Part shown: positions 8,095 through 16,788 of the stretch, one piece after another | Layout: each line of letters begins with the position of its first letter | Numbering within the stretch: the first letter of the stretch is position 1 | Source of the DNA: Gammaproteobacteria bacterium | GTDB lineage: Bacteria; Pseudomonadota; Gammaproteobacteria; Granulosicoccales; Granulosicoccaceae | NCBI GenBank assembly: GCA_019634245.1 | Contig: JAHQVR010000238.1 | Span: 1-19,710 of the forward strand | Length of the DNA: 19,710 bases | Direction: 5' to 3' | Notes under the pieces: model-generated | What the model was told of the DNA's origin: nothing | What the model saw: the letters and a program-made list of their open reading frames with translations, nothing else | Database searches by the model: none | Translations under genes and position numbers: made by a program

Positions 8095-8916
8095 TTAGGG
8101 ATGCATCGTGGCCGTTATCGATGCAGCTCCGAGGCTTGAGCGTTCAATGGTTAGTCCAAAGCTGCGTAAAAGTCTTTCTCGTGCTGCATTGGGTGACCCC
8201 GATGTCATCAGTGCAATATCCTTTTTTCCAGTGGCGTTTAAGGGTTCCCGAGAGGCAACACTCATGGCATGACGGGCCACAGCTTCGGCTGGGTCCAGCC
8301 AATCGACAGGCCAGGGGGCAACCTTACGCATCTCATTCACTAGAAACGGATAGTGTGTACATCCGAGCAAGACTATGTCGGTTCTTTCGTGGGCGTTTTT
8401 TTCGATAAAGCAGGGATTGATTTCGTCGCGTAAAACGATTTGGTCAACAGGTGCTCCTTGCATATAATCTTCTGCCAATTTGGCCAGCTTTTTCGAACCC
8501 ACCAAATTGACTTCGATATCGCTGGCAAATTCTGCGATCAAATTATGAACTCGAGGCCTATTAACGGTACCGGGAGTGGCCAAAATACTGACCAATCCGC
8601 TTGACGTTCTTTCGGCTGCGGGTTTAATCGCCGGGACAATACCAACAAACGGTATATCAAAGCGTTTACGTAGCTCTGGCAAAATGAGTGTTGAGGCGGT
8701 ATTGCAGGCAATAATGGCAACGCTTGGTGTGTAACGCTCCATTAATTCTGAGAATAGGTTTAATATTCTAGATACCAGAGCGTTCTCTTCCCATTCACCG
8801 TAGGGAAAACCGGCATCGTCTCCCACATACACAATTCTATGATCGGGGAGCACCATTCTTGCTTCCCGCATCACGCTCAAGCCGCCAATGCCAGAATCGA
8901 AAATAAGTACACTCAT
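8095..8916 (-). CDS. murI: Glutamate racemase MurI
   Basis: Cytoplasmic cofactor-independent racemase that makes D-glutamate for peptidoglycan precursors. It has 273 residues, normal for the family. The N-terminal FDSGIGGLSV motif is present, with Asp7 and Ser8 of the active site, then the PYGEW segment (39-43). The two catalytic cysteines are both present: Cys71 in ACNTAS and Cys186 in GCTHYPF. The gene starts 11 bases after the pntB stop and is probably in the same transcript as pntA and pntB. That links a cell-wall enzyme to the redox genes only by position; there is no obvious functional tie. Confidence 0.96.
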   Translation of the reverse strand: MSVLIFDSGIGGLSVMREARMVLPDHRIVYVGDDAGFPYGEWEENALVSRILNLFSELMERYTPSVAIIACNTASTLILPELRKRFDIPFVGIVPAIKPAAERTSSGLVSILATPGTVNRPRVHNLIAEFASDIEVNLVGSKKLAKLAEDYMQGAPVDQIVLRDEINPCFIEKNAHERTDIVLLGCTHYPFLVNEMRKVAPWPVDWLDPAEAVARHAMSVASREPLNATGKKDIALMTSGSPNAARERLLRSFGLTIERSSLGAASITATMHP

Positions 8917-8927
8917 GAATTCGGAAG

Positions 8928-10304
8928 CTAGCTTATTTTTGTAAGCAAGCTATCCAACGAAGCCTTGGCATCACCGTAGAACATTCGAGTATTCTCTTTA
9001 AAAAATAAGGGATTTTCTATCCCGGAGTAACCGGTGCCTTGGCCGCGTTTTGATACAAACACCTGTTTGGCCTTCCATACTTCGAGCACCGGCATGCCCG
9101 CAATAGGTGAGTTTGGATCTTCCTGTGCGGCGGGATTGACAATATCGTTCGATCCGATGACGATGACCACGTCCGTGTCAGGAAAGTCTTCGTTTATTTC
9201 ATCCATTTCCAGAACGATATCGTAAGGCACCTTGGCCTCGGCCAGCAGCACATTCATATGGCCCGGCAGTCGTCCTGCCACCGGGTGTATGCCAAACCGA
9301 ACTGTTTTACCGCTGGTTCTGAGGCGCCGTGTCAATTCAGATACTGATTGTTGAGCTTGTGCCACTGCCATTCCATAACCCGGAACAATAATAATCTGAT
9401 CTGCCTCTTGCAGAGCAGTGGCAACGCCATCGGCGTCAATCGCAATCTGCTCGCCCTCGATTTCCATCGCAGCGCCAGTGGAGCCTCCAAATCCGCCTAA
9501 AATAACCGACAAAAACTTTCGGTTCATGGCCTTACACATGATGTAGGACAGAATGGCGCCCGAAGATCCAACGAGGGCTCCGGTGACAATCAGTAGATCA
9601 TTACCCAAAAGGAAGCCGGTGGCGGCGGCGGCCCAACCAGAGTAGGAATTCAACATCGACACCACGACGGGCATATCTGCACCACCAATGGCCATGACTA
9701 GGTGCGCTCCTAGTAAGAATGCCAATAGCACCATGACATAGAGAGTCCAGCTACCCGCGTGATTCATGTACATCATCATCAGTGCAAAGGAGCCGGCAAC
9801 CAGTGCGATATTCAACACATGTCTACCGGGTAGAATCATGGCCTTTCCGTCCACTCGACCGGCGAGTTTGCCATAGGCGATTATTGAGCCAGTAAACGTG
9901 ATCGCCCCGATGAATACGCCGAGAAACACCTCTACCTCGTGAATAATTCGCTCGGCGTTTGTAACAAACACCGGGGGATCAAAATCAGAATTCAAACCAA
10001 TAAACACAGCGGCTAAACCGACGAACGAGTGAAGGGCCGCTACCAGTTGTGGCATGCCAGTCATTTCGACACGCTGGGCGACAATCACACCCGCGACAGT
10101 TCCCCCGATCAGCATGAGAATGAGCACTGGGCCCAGCTCAACACCTGGGCCAAATATTGTCGCAAACACTGCGATGGCCATACCGACAATGCCAAACCAT
10201 ACAGCGCGTTTTGCACTTTCTTGATTGGACAAGCCACCGAGTGACAAGATAAAAAGCACGGCTGCAGCGATATAGGCAGCGGTTTGCAGTTCAGAGGTGA
10301 GCAT
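8928..10304 (-). CDS. pntB: NAD(P) transhydrogenase subunit beta PntB
   Basis: Beta subunit of the membrane transhydrogenase, which uses the proton gradient to drive hydride transfer from NADH to NADP and so supplies NADPH. It has 458 residues (E. coli about 462). The first 265 or so residues hold the multi-helix membrane domain with the conserved proton-path histidine at 92 ([10 protein letters not shown]). The C-terminal part is the NADP-binding domain: [10 protein letters not shown] at 309-318 and the [16 protein letters not shown] signature near 425. The gene begins 12 bases after the pntA stop. Only a weak AGA-type ribosome-binding site is visible in that gap, so expression probably relies on translation of pntA. 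Confidence 0.97.
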   Translation of the reverse strand: MLTSELQTAAYIAAAVLFILSLGGLSNQESAKRAVWFGIVGMAIAVFATIFGPGVELGPVLILMLIGGTVAGVIVAQRVEMTGMPQLVAALHSFVGLAAVFIGLNSDFDPPVFVTNAERIIHEVEVFLGVFIGAITFTGSIIAYGKLAGRVDGKAMILPGRHVLNIALVAGSFALMMMYMNHAGSWTLYVMVLLAFLLGAHLVMAIGGADMPVVVSMLNSYSGWAAAATGFLLGNDLLIVTGALVGSSGAILSYIMCKAMNRKFLSVILGGFGGSTGAAMEIEGEQIAIDADGVATALQEADQIIIVPGYGMAVAQAQQSVSELTRRLRTSGKTVRFGIHPVAGRLPGHMNVLLAEAKVPYDIVLEMDEINEDFPDTDVVIVIGSNDIVNPAAQEDPNSPIAGMPVLEVWKAKQVFVSKRGQGTGYSGIENPLFFKENTRMFYGDAKASLDSLLTKIS

Positions 10305-10316
10305 GATCGTGGTTCT

Positions 10317-11882
10317 CTAAGATTTCTGAAACATCTGAAGCATGCGACGGGTCACCATAAAGCCACCCACAATGTTGATGGTGGCTATCAATACGGAAAT
10401 CGCAGCTAACAACGTTATCAGTACACTGGTAGAACCAATTTGCAGTAGGGCGCCGAGGATGATTATGCCTGAAATTGCATTGGTCACAGCCATCAAGGGA
10501 GTGTGCAGGGCATGTGAGACGTTCCAGATGACCTGGAAACCAACAAACACTGCTAACACAAAGACGATAAAGTGCTGCATAAAACTGGAAGGTGCGTATT
10601 TACCAATAAAATACATCAGCACTCCACCGAGAACGAGTAATGCGATTTGTCTATTCCCGGCGGCTTTAGCCTGCTTAGCCTCCTCTGCGGCAATCTCTTC
10701 CGCCGTTTTCTCAGCGACCTTAGGTTGTTGCTTAGCAATGGCTTGAATTTTTGGAGGAGGGGGAGGAAAGGTAACCTCACCGCCGTGTGCGATTGTTGCG
10801 CCACGAATGACATCATCATCCATGTTGTGATTAATAACGCCATCTTTTTCTGGCGTTAGGTCGCTGAGCATGTGGCGAATGTTGGTTGAATACAAATCCG
10901 AGGATTGAGTGGCCATTCGGCTTGGAAAATCGGTATAGCCAATCACCGTTACACCGTTTTCGGTAACAATTTTTTCATCAGGAACTGTCGAATCGCAATT
11001 GCCACCGCGTTCTGCGGCCAGATCAATGATCACAGATCCGGTTTTCATCGCCGCTACCATGTCTTCCAGCCACAATTTGGGTGCTGGTCTACCAGGTATG
11101 AGCGCTGTAGTTATCACTATGTCTATATCAGGAGCCTGTTCGCGAAACAATGCCAGCTGTTTTTCTCTAAACTCAGGGCTGCTGGGTGCGGCATAACCAC
11201 CTGTTTCGGCGCCATCGACCTGATCATCAAAATCCAGGAATAGAAATTCGGCACCCATCGATTCAATTTGCTCCGCCACTTCAGGACGAACATCAAAGGC
11301 TCTAACAATCGCGCCCAGTGATTGCGCTGCTCCAATGGCCGCTAGTCCTGCCACTCCAGCACCTATAACTAAAACTTTAGCCGGTTGGACCTTTCCCGCC
11401 GCAGTCACCTGTCCGGTAAAAAACCGCGGAAAATTGTTTCCTGCTTCAATGACCGCTCGGTAGCCAGCGATGTTCGCCATTGACGACAACGCATCCATTT
11501 TTTGGGCTCGGCTGATTCGAGGCACCATATCCATAGCGACGACTGTTGCTCCAGCGGATGCTAGGCGAGTCATAAGCTCTTCTTCTTGAGCGGGGTAGAA
11601 AAAAGAGATCAGAGTTTTCTCGCTGCCAATTTTGTTGCTTTCTTCGTCATTGGGTGGTCGGACCTTGACTATGATGTCGGCAGTATCAAACAACTCATCT
11701 GCAGAATTGACAACGTCGACGTTCTCGGCTCGATAGGTATCGTCAGAATACCCAGCTGCGAGACCAGCTCCGGATTCGATAACGCAATGGTGCCCGAGGT
11801 TTTGAATCTGCTTAGCAGAAGCCGGGGTGATGGCAACTCGCGCTTCACCTGGATAGGATTCTCTAGGAGAACCGATTTTCAT
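10317..11882 (-). CDS. pntA: NAD(P) transhydrogenase subunit alpha PntA
   Basis: Alpha subunit of the proton-translocating transhydrogenase, 521 residues (E. coli 510). The NAD-binding domain covers about 1-380. It includes the RQD loop (PRISRAQKMD, with Arg122, Gln127 and Asp130) and a dinucleotide-binding GAGVAG at 174-179. A linker rich in proline, alanine and lysine (about 370-415) leads to four hydrophobic C-terminal helices, starting with IALLVLGGVLMYFIG. The fused membrane part is the enterobacterial two-gene arrangement, not the split PntAA/PntAB form common in alphaproteobacteria. A ribosome-binding site (GGAG) lies six bases before the ATG. The gene ends in TAG, so TAG is used as an ordinary stop in this genome. 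Confidence 0.97.
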   Translation of the reverse strand: MKIGSPRESYPGEARVAITPASAKQIQNLGHHCVIESGAGLAAGYSDDTYRAENVDVVNSADELFDTADIIVKVRPPNDEESNKIGSEKTLISFFYPAQEEELMTRLASAGATVVAMDMVPRISRAQKMDALSSMANIAGYRAVIEAGNNFPRFFTGQVTAAGKVQPAKVLVIGAGVAGLAAIGAAQSLGAIVRAFDVRPEVAEQIESMGAEFLFLDFDDQVDGAETGGYAAPSSPEFREKQLALFREQAPDIDIVITTALIPGRPAPKLWLEDMVAAMKTGSVIIDLAAERGGNCDSTVPDEKIVTENGVTVIGYTDFPSRMATQSSDLYSTNIRHMLSDLTPEKDGVINHNMDDDVIRGATIAHGGEVTFPPPPPKIQAIAKQQPKVAEKTAEEIAAEEAKQAKAAGNRQIALLVLGGVLMYFIGKYAPSSFMQHFIVFVLAVFVGFQVIWNVSHALHTPLMAVTNAISGIIILGALLQIGSTSVLITLLAAISVLIATINIVGGFMVTRRMLQMFQKS

Positions 11883-12374
11883 TGAATGCTCCCAACCGGA
11901 TTATTATTACATTGGAGTGCGAATCGAACAGATATGTCTGCAGCTTTCGGTCACGAGAGACCCAACAGATTTCCGACCAAGCTAGCTATTTCCACCGCAA
12001 ATCGCAGGGGTGATGATAAACAGTTTTTTATAAAATTTCGAATAGTTAATACTAACAATATCTGCCTGTTTTTATCTGCTAGAGGTCCATGGTGCGATAT
12101 CTGTTTAAGTAGATGTAAGTCACATATCAATACAACTGGCCGAAAGGCATAATTTCGTCATCGCTATATCGAAATGGTTGGATGGACAGTTTTTGCTGGG
12201 CAATCAGGTATCTTTTCCAAGGCACCAGGCGGTAAAATTCTAACAACAAGAGAATAACTAGAAATTTAACCATACGCGAGCTGGAGATTGGCTCAACCAT
12301 GCTCGATCGGAATATCCAGTTCGAGATACACCAAGATAGTGCGCGGAGCGTTGTCTACCACAACACCAGTTTTT
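11883..12374. promoter_or_regulatory. Divergent intergenic region between pntA and the hybrid kinase gene
   Basis: About 490 bp with no recognisable protein or RNA gene. It must contain the pntA promoter (leftward) and the kinase promoter (rightward), but no convincing -35/-10 pair or long inverted repeat was found on either strand. An 88-codon reading frame (11886-12152) looks random in composition. A 28-codon reading frame (12299-12385), preceded at 12 bases by GGAG (12283-12286), ends across the kinase ATG and could be a leader peptide; this is weak. Confidence 0.4.
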
Positions 12375-14477
12375 ATGATCGATAGCCCTCTAACGCCAGT
12401 CAAGAAATCGTCGGCCTCGTCCAAGACAAGGTCTGCCGTGCCCGTTATTTTGGTGATTTCCAAACCTACTACTGCTCTTCTTGGTGCGGCTCGGGCAGCT
12501 CATTCAGTGAACGTCGTCCAGGTATGTGATTTAAGTGAAGGCGGAATCACCGCCTGTTCTCAGGTACTGGCAGCTGCTGCTAGCGATGTCGTGGTTTTTA
12601 TTGATCTTGCTGAAAGTCAGGAAGCCAGTCGGCATGGAGATTACTGGATCGGTCAGCAGCACAGAACAGTGGTGTTTGTTGATTCGGATTCTCCACCTGA
12701 TGACGAATCTCTACGTTGTTTCGATCTAGTATCAGATGTTTCTATGCTCGAAACCAAACTTTTTGTGTTACAGCTGCGGCATCTGTTAAGTAAAGGCAAG
12801 CTAGTTCAACAATCAACTTGGGAATTTAGCCGACAAGAGCCGTTTACGGCCAGTGTACTAAAGAAATTGATTGATTATTCCAGCGATCGGATCTTTGTTA
12901 AAGATCTGAATCACAGGTTTCTGTATGTCAGTAGCGCCTTTGCCGAACAATACGGGCATACCCAAGAGTCAATCGTTGGACTCACCGATTTGGATATCGG
13001 CACTAATCCTGTAGATGTTCTGGGCAATAGTGACATTGGCTGGACTGGTTTCTGGAAACAAGATGATGCGGCAACTGATTCTGGTGAAGTGCAAGAGGAA
13101 GCCAGTTCAGATTGGCGCCGCCTCCTTAATGAAAAAGATCGGTGGCATGCCTATAGAATACCCATAAAGAACACCGATGGCAATGTGAATGGTCTGTTGG
13201 TAATGGGTACTCGGTATACATTGGACGAGCGGGAAGAATTAAATGTTCGAGGCCGGGCTGACGTATTAAAAAAAGTTTTGGCTGAAATGGACAAAGCAAA
13301 GATGAGTCAAAAAAGGGCTCAACGTGCAGAACAAGCCAAAAACACACTGTTGGCGGCAGCAAGTCATGACCTCAGACAACCTCTACATGCAATAGGTCTA
13401 TTTTTAGATTTGCTTCAAAGCCGTGTTAAAGATGAAGAGCATCATGAGTTAATCAACAAGATTAAACTCAGTAGTCAGTCTCTAATCGTATTGTTTAATA
13501 GCCTGCTAGATGTATCCAAGCTCGATGCGGATGTCGTGAAACTTAATCTAGAAGGTTTCGCGTTGGAGTCGGTGCTCGCTGGACTGAGAGATGAATTTAT
13601 AGAGATTGGCCGATCGAAGGGCTTACGCGTATCAATACCTGAATCGAGTGCACTTATCTATTCTGATCGTGCCTTGTTGGATCGCATCCTAAGAAACATC
13701 ATCCATAACGCCGTGCGTTATACCGAACATGGGGAGGTCAGAGTTTGGGGTGAGATTGAGCGAATCAATGAGGCTAGCGGTATGAAATCGGTTTTACGAT
13801 TGTCAGTATCCGATACAGGGCCAGGAATTCCGATATCAAAGCATGAGTCGGTATTTAAGGAGTTTTATCAAATTGAATCTGACTCTGTAACAACCACTCG
13901 TGGAATGGGCTTGGGCTTGTCTATTGTGAAGCGATTGGCTGACTTACTCCAGATGCCACTTATGTTGGACTCAGATACTGGCAAGGGTACATCGTTTTCG
14001 ATGCTAGTCCCTATTGAAGAGCAGGATTTATTGGAGCCTACGTCTCGCTCTATAACTGGTTTGTCGAACCTAGAATTGCCAACAGCAAGTTCTGAACAAC
14101 CAAAATTGTTGTGCATTATTGATGATGAAGTTGAAATTCTTGAAGCCATGCAAACCCTCTTAGAAGGTGATGGCTTCGAGCTCGTGTGTGCGCCAACGTT
14201 GGAAGCCGCGCGCGAACAGCTAGTGGCGATCGATCGTATTCCCGATGCCATCGTGGCAGATTATCGGTTAGAGCTTGGCGCCACGGGCGTGCAAGTGATA
14301 GGGCTTCTGAGAGAAGAATTTAACGCCGAAATACCTGCTGTGTTGGTCACAGGAGACACGGCGCCTGAGCGACTTGCCGATGCCACCGCTAGTGGATTTG
14401 CTCTGTTGCACAAGCCTGTAGACCCAGGCCTTCTGCGTGCTGCCATCCAGCAGCTCCTAACCCCGATCGCTCCCTGA
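12375..14477 (+). CDS. Hybrid sensor histidine kinase (pseudo-receiver, PAS, HisKA, HATPase, receiver)
   Basis: Signal-transducing kinase of 700 residues without transmembrane segments, so probably cytoplasmic. Residues about 25-135 form an alternating alpha/beta region that resembles a receiver but lacks the acidic pair after its first strand. A PAS domain follows (about 160-285, DRIFVKDLNHRFLYVS). A coiled linker leads to the HisKA helix with phospho-accepting His331 in SHDLRQPLHAIG, then HATPase_c with an N box (IIHNAVRY, about 440), G1 (SDTGPGIP, about 480) and G2 (GMGLGLSI, about 510). The C-terminal receiver (about 580-698) has IIDDE and the phospho-acceptor Asp629 in VADYR, with K in HKPVD. 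The start is uncertain. The frame opens upstream with a TTG at 12288 whose GGAG is too close, and the chosen ATG at 12375 has no clear ribosome-binding site. No partner regulator gene is adjacent. The signal is unknown. Confidence 0.88.
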   Translation: MIDSPLTPVKKSSASSKTRSAVPVILVISKPTTALLGAARAAHSVNVVQVCDLSEGGITACSQVLAAAASDVVVFIDLAESQEASRHGDYWIGQQHRTVVFVDSDSPPDDESLRCFDLVSDVSMLETKLFVLQLRHLLSKGKLVQQSTWEFSRQEPFTASVLKKLIDYSSDRIFVKDLNHRFLYVSSAFAEQYGHTQESIVGLTDLDIGTNPVDVLGNSDIGWTGFWKQDDAATDSGEVQEEASSDWRRLLNEKDRWHAYRIPIKNTDGNVNGLLVMGTRYTLDEREELNVRGRADVLKKVLAEMDKAKMSQKRAQRAEQAKNTLLAAASHDLRQPLHAIGLFLDLLQSRVKDEEHHELINKIKLSSQSLIVLFNSLLDVSKLDADVVKLNLEGFALESVLAGLRDEFIEIGRSKGLRVSIPESSALIYSDRALLDRILRNIIHNAVRYTEHGEVRVWGEIERINEASGMKSVLRLSVSDTGPGIPISKHESVFKEFYQIESDSVTTTRGMGLGLSIVKRLADLLQMPLMLDSDTGKGTSFSMLVPIEEQDLLEPTSRSITGLSNLELPTASSEQPKLLCIIDDEVEILEAMQTLLEGDGFELVCAPTLEAAREQLVAIDRIPDAIVADYRLELGATGVQVIGLLREEFNAEIPAVLVTGDTAPERLADATASGFALLHKPVDPGLLRAAIQQLLTPIAP

Positions 14478-14700
14478 TGGGTCGGACCAAGCTAACCCAC
14501 TGAATTTAACTCATGGGGTCGGACCTAACTAACTTATTGAAAATTAACGTTTTATTGACGTATTTAGTTAAAAATAAATGCTAAATCAGCCAGCAATATG
14601 GGCAAAAAACACGCAAATACGCTCCCAGAAGCGAACTTTATTCGCTCTATCAGAGCAATAAACTATTTAAAATGAATAACTTAACTGGGTCTGACCCGAA
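14477..14700. mobile_element. MITE-like element with GGGTCxGACC ends, left end duplicated
   Basis: The left end reads GGGTCGGACC at 14479-14488 and again as GGGGTCGGACC at 14515-14525. The right end is GGGTCTGACCC at 14687-14697. The sequence inside the second left copy and the reverse complement of the right end continue to match imperfectly for about 25 bases (both read on into TAACT and TTATT). The two left copies match over about 30 bases at a period of 36. Two small hairpins lie inside: GCGAA/TTCGC (14631-14645) and GCTCT/AGAGC (14644-14656). There is no transposase gene. Ends of this GGGTCxGACC type are known around REP-associated/IS200-like transposases in gammaproteobacteria. The first copy begins directly at the kinase stop codon. 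Confidence 0.6.
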
Positions 14701-14724
14701 TATACGGTGCGATTGATTTTAAAA

Positions 14725-14744
14725 TAAGTTGTATTGACAACTTA
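14725..14744. promoter_or_regulatory. Inverted-repeat operator at the GntR gene
   Basis: TAAGTTGT (14725-14732) and ACAACTTA (14737-14744) are perfect eight-base arms around ATTG. The core TTGTAT-tg-ACAA resembles the TTGTATxTACAA sites described for HutC-type GntR regulators. The repeat contains the -35 box of the promoter next to it, so binding would block transcription. The regulator gene that follows is the natural candidate, which would make it self-repressing. Binding itself is inference. Confidence 0.65.
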
Positions 14745-14763
14745 ACAGGTGGAAAGGTATGAT
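14734..14763 (+). promoter_or_regulatory. Sigma-70 promoter of the GntR gene, possibly leaderless
   Basis: TTGACA (14734-14739), 18 bases, then TATGAT (14758-14763): a near-consensus promoter. The expected transcription start, about seven bases past the -10 box, falls on or next to the A of the ATG at 14770. The mRNA would then have no leader. This supports 14770 as the start codon and explains why no well-spaced ribosome-binding site is present. Confidence 0.6.
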
Positions 14764-14769
14764 TCGGTG

Positions 14770-15498
14770 ATGAGTTTGAATAGCCAATCACCGGTGCCTC
14801 TGTACAGGCAACTTGCTGATCGCATACTTTCTGAGATTGATGCCGGTCAGCATGCCGTGGCCACCAAAATACCATCGGAAAATGAGTTGGCCGATCGATA
14901 TTCGATTGGTAGGCCTACGGTTCGTCAGGCCACCGATTTGTTGGTGAGGCAAGGTCGATTGGAACGTCGTCGGGGGTCTGGCACATTTGTCTGCTCGCCT
15001 TCGAAAACTATTGACCTATTTTCGCTAGCAGGAACCAGCGCAGCCCTTAAAAAAAGCGACTTGGGAGCAACTCTGGAGTACCTATCAAAACCATGCATTG
15101 AGATCAAAGATTTGCGAGCCCACGCAACAACCGAGGATCGATGGATTCGTATTGAACGTCAGGTAAAAGTGAAGAGCGATCCAGTGTTGCATGAGATTTT
15201 GTGGTTTGATGGAGAGCTGTTCGCAGGGTTAGAAGCCCAGACGTTATCAAATCAATCACTGTCTACCTTGGTTCGGGATACGTATTTTCTGGAACCAACC
15301 TCTGCGGACCAGACCTTCTCCGTTTTTGAAGCCGATGATTTTTATTCCAAACGCTTAAATATGAATGTTGGAACGGCTCTGTTAAAAGTAGATCGTCAAT
15401 TACATTTTGGCGATCACCGGGAGGCATTGCACGTTGAAATCGTTTGCTCCACAGATAAATTCGCCTTTTCCCAAACACTGTTCCCAGCTGCAACTTGA
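14770..15498 (+). CDS. GntR-family (HutC subfamily) transcriptional regulator
   Basis: DNA-binding repressor with a ligand-sensing UTRA domain, 242 residues, normal for HutC-type GntR proteins. The winged helix-turn-helix spans about 8-75: PLYRQLADRILSEI, KIPSENELADRYSIGRPTVR, then the wing QGRLERRRGSGTFV. The effector domain follows (about 90-240), including DRWIRIERQVKVKSDPVLHE and the C-terminal ALHVEIVCSTDKFAFSQTLF typical of UTRA. The in-frame GTG codons at 14749 and 14767 are possible starts; the ATG at 14770 fits the promoter position best. trpB starts 45 bases downstream, so the regulator probably controls its own gene and trpBA from the operator at 14725. The ligand is unknown. Regulation of trp genes by a GntR protein instead of TrpR or attenuation would be unusual. 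Confidence 0.9.
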   Translation: MSLNSQSPVPLYRQLADRILSEIDAGQHAVATKIPSENELADRYSIGRPTVRQATDLLVRQGRLERRRGSGTFVCSPSKTIDLFSLAGTSAALKKSDLGATLEYLSKPCIEIKDLRAHATTEDRWIRIERQVKVKSDPVLHEILWFDGELFAGLEAQTLSNQSLSTLVRDTYFLEPTSADQTFSVFEADDFYSKRLNMNVGTALLKVDRQLHFGDHREALHVEIVCSTDKFAFSQTLFPAAT

Positions 15499-15543
15499 GT
15501 TTCTAGCCAGAGCCTAACGGTCTACCATTAATTGGATTAAACA

Positions 15544-16788
15544 ATGAGAAATAGCGGTTATTACAGTCAATTTGGCGGTGCGTATATTCCCGAGATCCTC
15601 GCAACCACCTTCGACGAACTAGAAAGTGCGTATCTCGCTGCTAAAGATGATTCTTCTTTTTGGGAGGAATATCTGGAGTTGATGTCCACCTACTCCTGTC
15701 GCCCAACACCAATCACCCGTCTGGATAATTTAACCGAGCAGCTCGGCGGCGCCAATATATTTGTAAAGCGGGAAGATCTAAACCACACGGGCGCGCACAA
15801 AGCAAATAACGTCATGGGCCAAGGCTTGCTGACCAAGCGAATGGGAAAAACCCGAGTGATCGCTGAAACGGGTGCAGGCCAGCATGGCGTCGCTACTGCG
15901 ACAATGGCTGCGAAATTTGGCTTTGATTGCACGATATATATGGGTGCGCATGATGTCGCCAGACAAAGACCCAACGTGTTCTGGATGGAACAAATGGGCG
16001 CTGAAGTAATCGCTGTCAAAGAGGGGAGTCAGACACTAAAAGATGCGATAAACGAAGCCTTCCGTGATTGGGTGACGCATATGGATGACACACATTATGT
16101 CCTTGGCACTGCCTGTGGGCCTCATCCCTTTCCTGAGATGGTCAGTTGGTTCCAGTCTGTTATTGGTATCGAAGCACGCAAGCAAATGTTGGATCGCGTA
16201 GGGCAGTTGCCTGATCGTGTGTATGCCTGCGTGGGGGGCGGATCCAACGCCATGGGAATTTTTGGCGGGTTTATGGAAGATACTTCAGTTGAGTTGGTGG
16301 GTGTTGAGGCCGGTGGTAGAGGCCAGGGCACTGGACAACACGCAGCCAGACTTGCCTACAGTGACGCTACCATCGGAGTTGCTCAAGGTTATAAAACATA
16401 CTTTCTACAGAACCAGGATGGACAAATGCAGGATACTCACAGTGTCTCTGCGGGTCTTGATTATGTGGGAGTATCACCCATCTTGAGCTACCTTCACGAA
16501 ACTAAGCGGGTTCGATTTGAGGCAGCGACGGATGACGCTGTGGTTGATGCGATGCAACGAACCGTGCGCAACGAAGGGCTTATACCGGCACTGGAATCAT
16601 CCCATGCATTTGCCCAAGCTTATATCGAAGCGCCGTCTATGTCAGCGGATCAAAACATCTTGATTAATATGTCTGGTCGAGCGGATAAGGATATTTTCAC
16701 CGTAGCTGACGCGGTCGATGACCCCAAGTGGAGAGACTTTATCATTGAAAAAGCGAATGAATATCGGCGGGGAATGACCAATGGCTAA
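15544..16788 (+). CDS. trpB: Tryptophan synthase beta chain TrpB (FGGAYIPE-type variant)
   Basis: PLP enzyme that condenses indole with serine to give tryptophan, normally within an alpha2-beta2 complex. It has 414 residues. The PLP lysine is Lys86 (HTGAHKANN), the catalytic glutamate is Glu108 (AETGAGQHGVATAT), the phosphate loop is CVGGGSNAMG, and the C-terminal NMSGRADKD matches the usual SGRGDKD with one Gly to Ala change. The N-terminus reads FGGAYIPEIL where common proteobacterial TrpB reads FGGRYVPETL. FGGAYIPE is seen in Bacteroidetes-type proteins, and SCRPTP and the GGRGQGTGQHAARL region also look atypical. Horizontal origin or a secondary TrpB is possible (inference). Only a weak ribosome-binding site is seen. 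The gene overlaps trpA by eight bases. No other trp biosynthesis gene lies in the window. Confidence 0.94.
   Translation: MRNSGYYSQFGGAYIPEILATTFDELESAYLAAKDDSSFWEEYLELMSTYSCRPTPITRLDNLTEQLGGANIFVKREDLNHTGAHKANNVMGQGLLTKRMGKTRVIAETGAGQHGVATATMAAKFGFDCTIYMGAHDVARQRPNVFWMEQMGAEVIAVKEGSQTLKDAINEAFRDWVTHMDDTHYVLGTACGPHPFPEMVSWFQSVIGIEARKQMLDRVGQLPDRVYACVGGGSNAMGIFGGFMEDTSVELVGVEAGGRGQGTGQHAARLAYSDATIGVAQGYKTYFLQNQDGQMQDTHSVSAGLDYVGVSPILSYLHETKRVRFEAATDDAVVDAMQRTVRNEGLIPALESSHAFAQAYIEAPSMSADQNILINMSGRADKDIFTVADAVDDPKWRDFIIEKANEYRRGMTNG

Noticed and set aside
10342..10746. 134-codon reading frame on the plus strand inside pntA
   Set aside because: It lies antisense to the well-supported membrane part of pntA, and its composition is the mirror of that coding sequence. 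There is no ribosome-binding site or family resemblance.
11886..12152. 88-codon plus-strand frame between pntA and the kinase
   Set aside because: Its composition looks random, no ribosome-binding site precedes it and no motif is recognisable. It overlaps the region needed for the pntA promoter.
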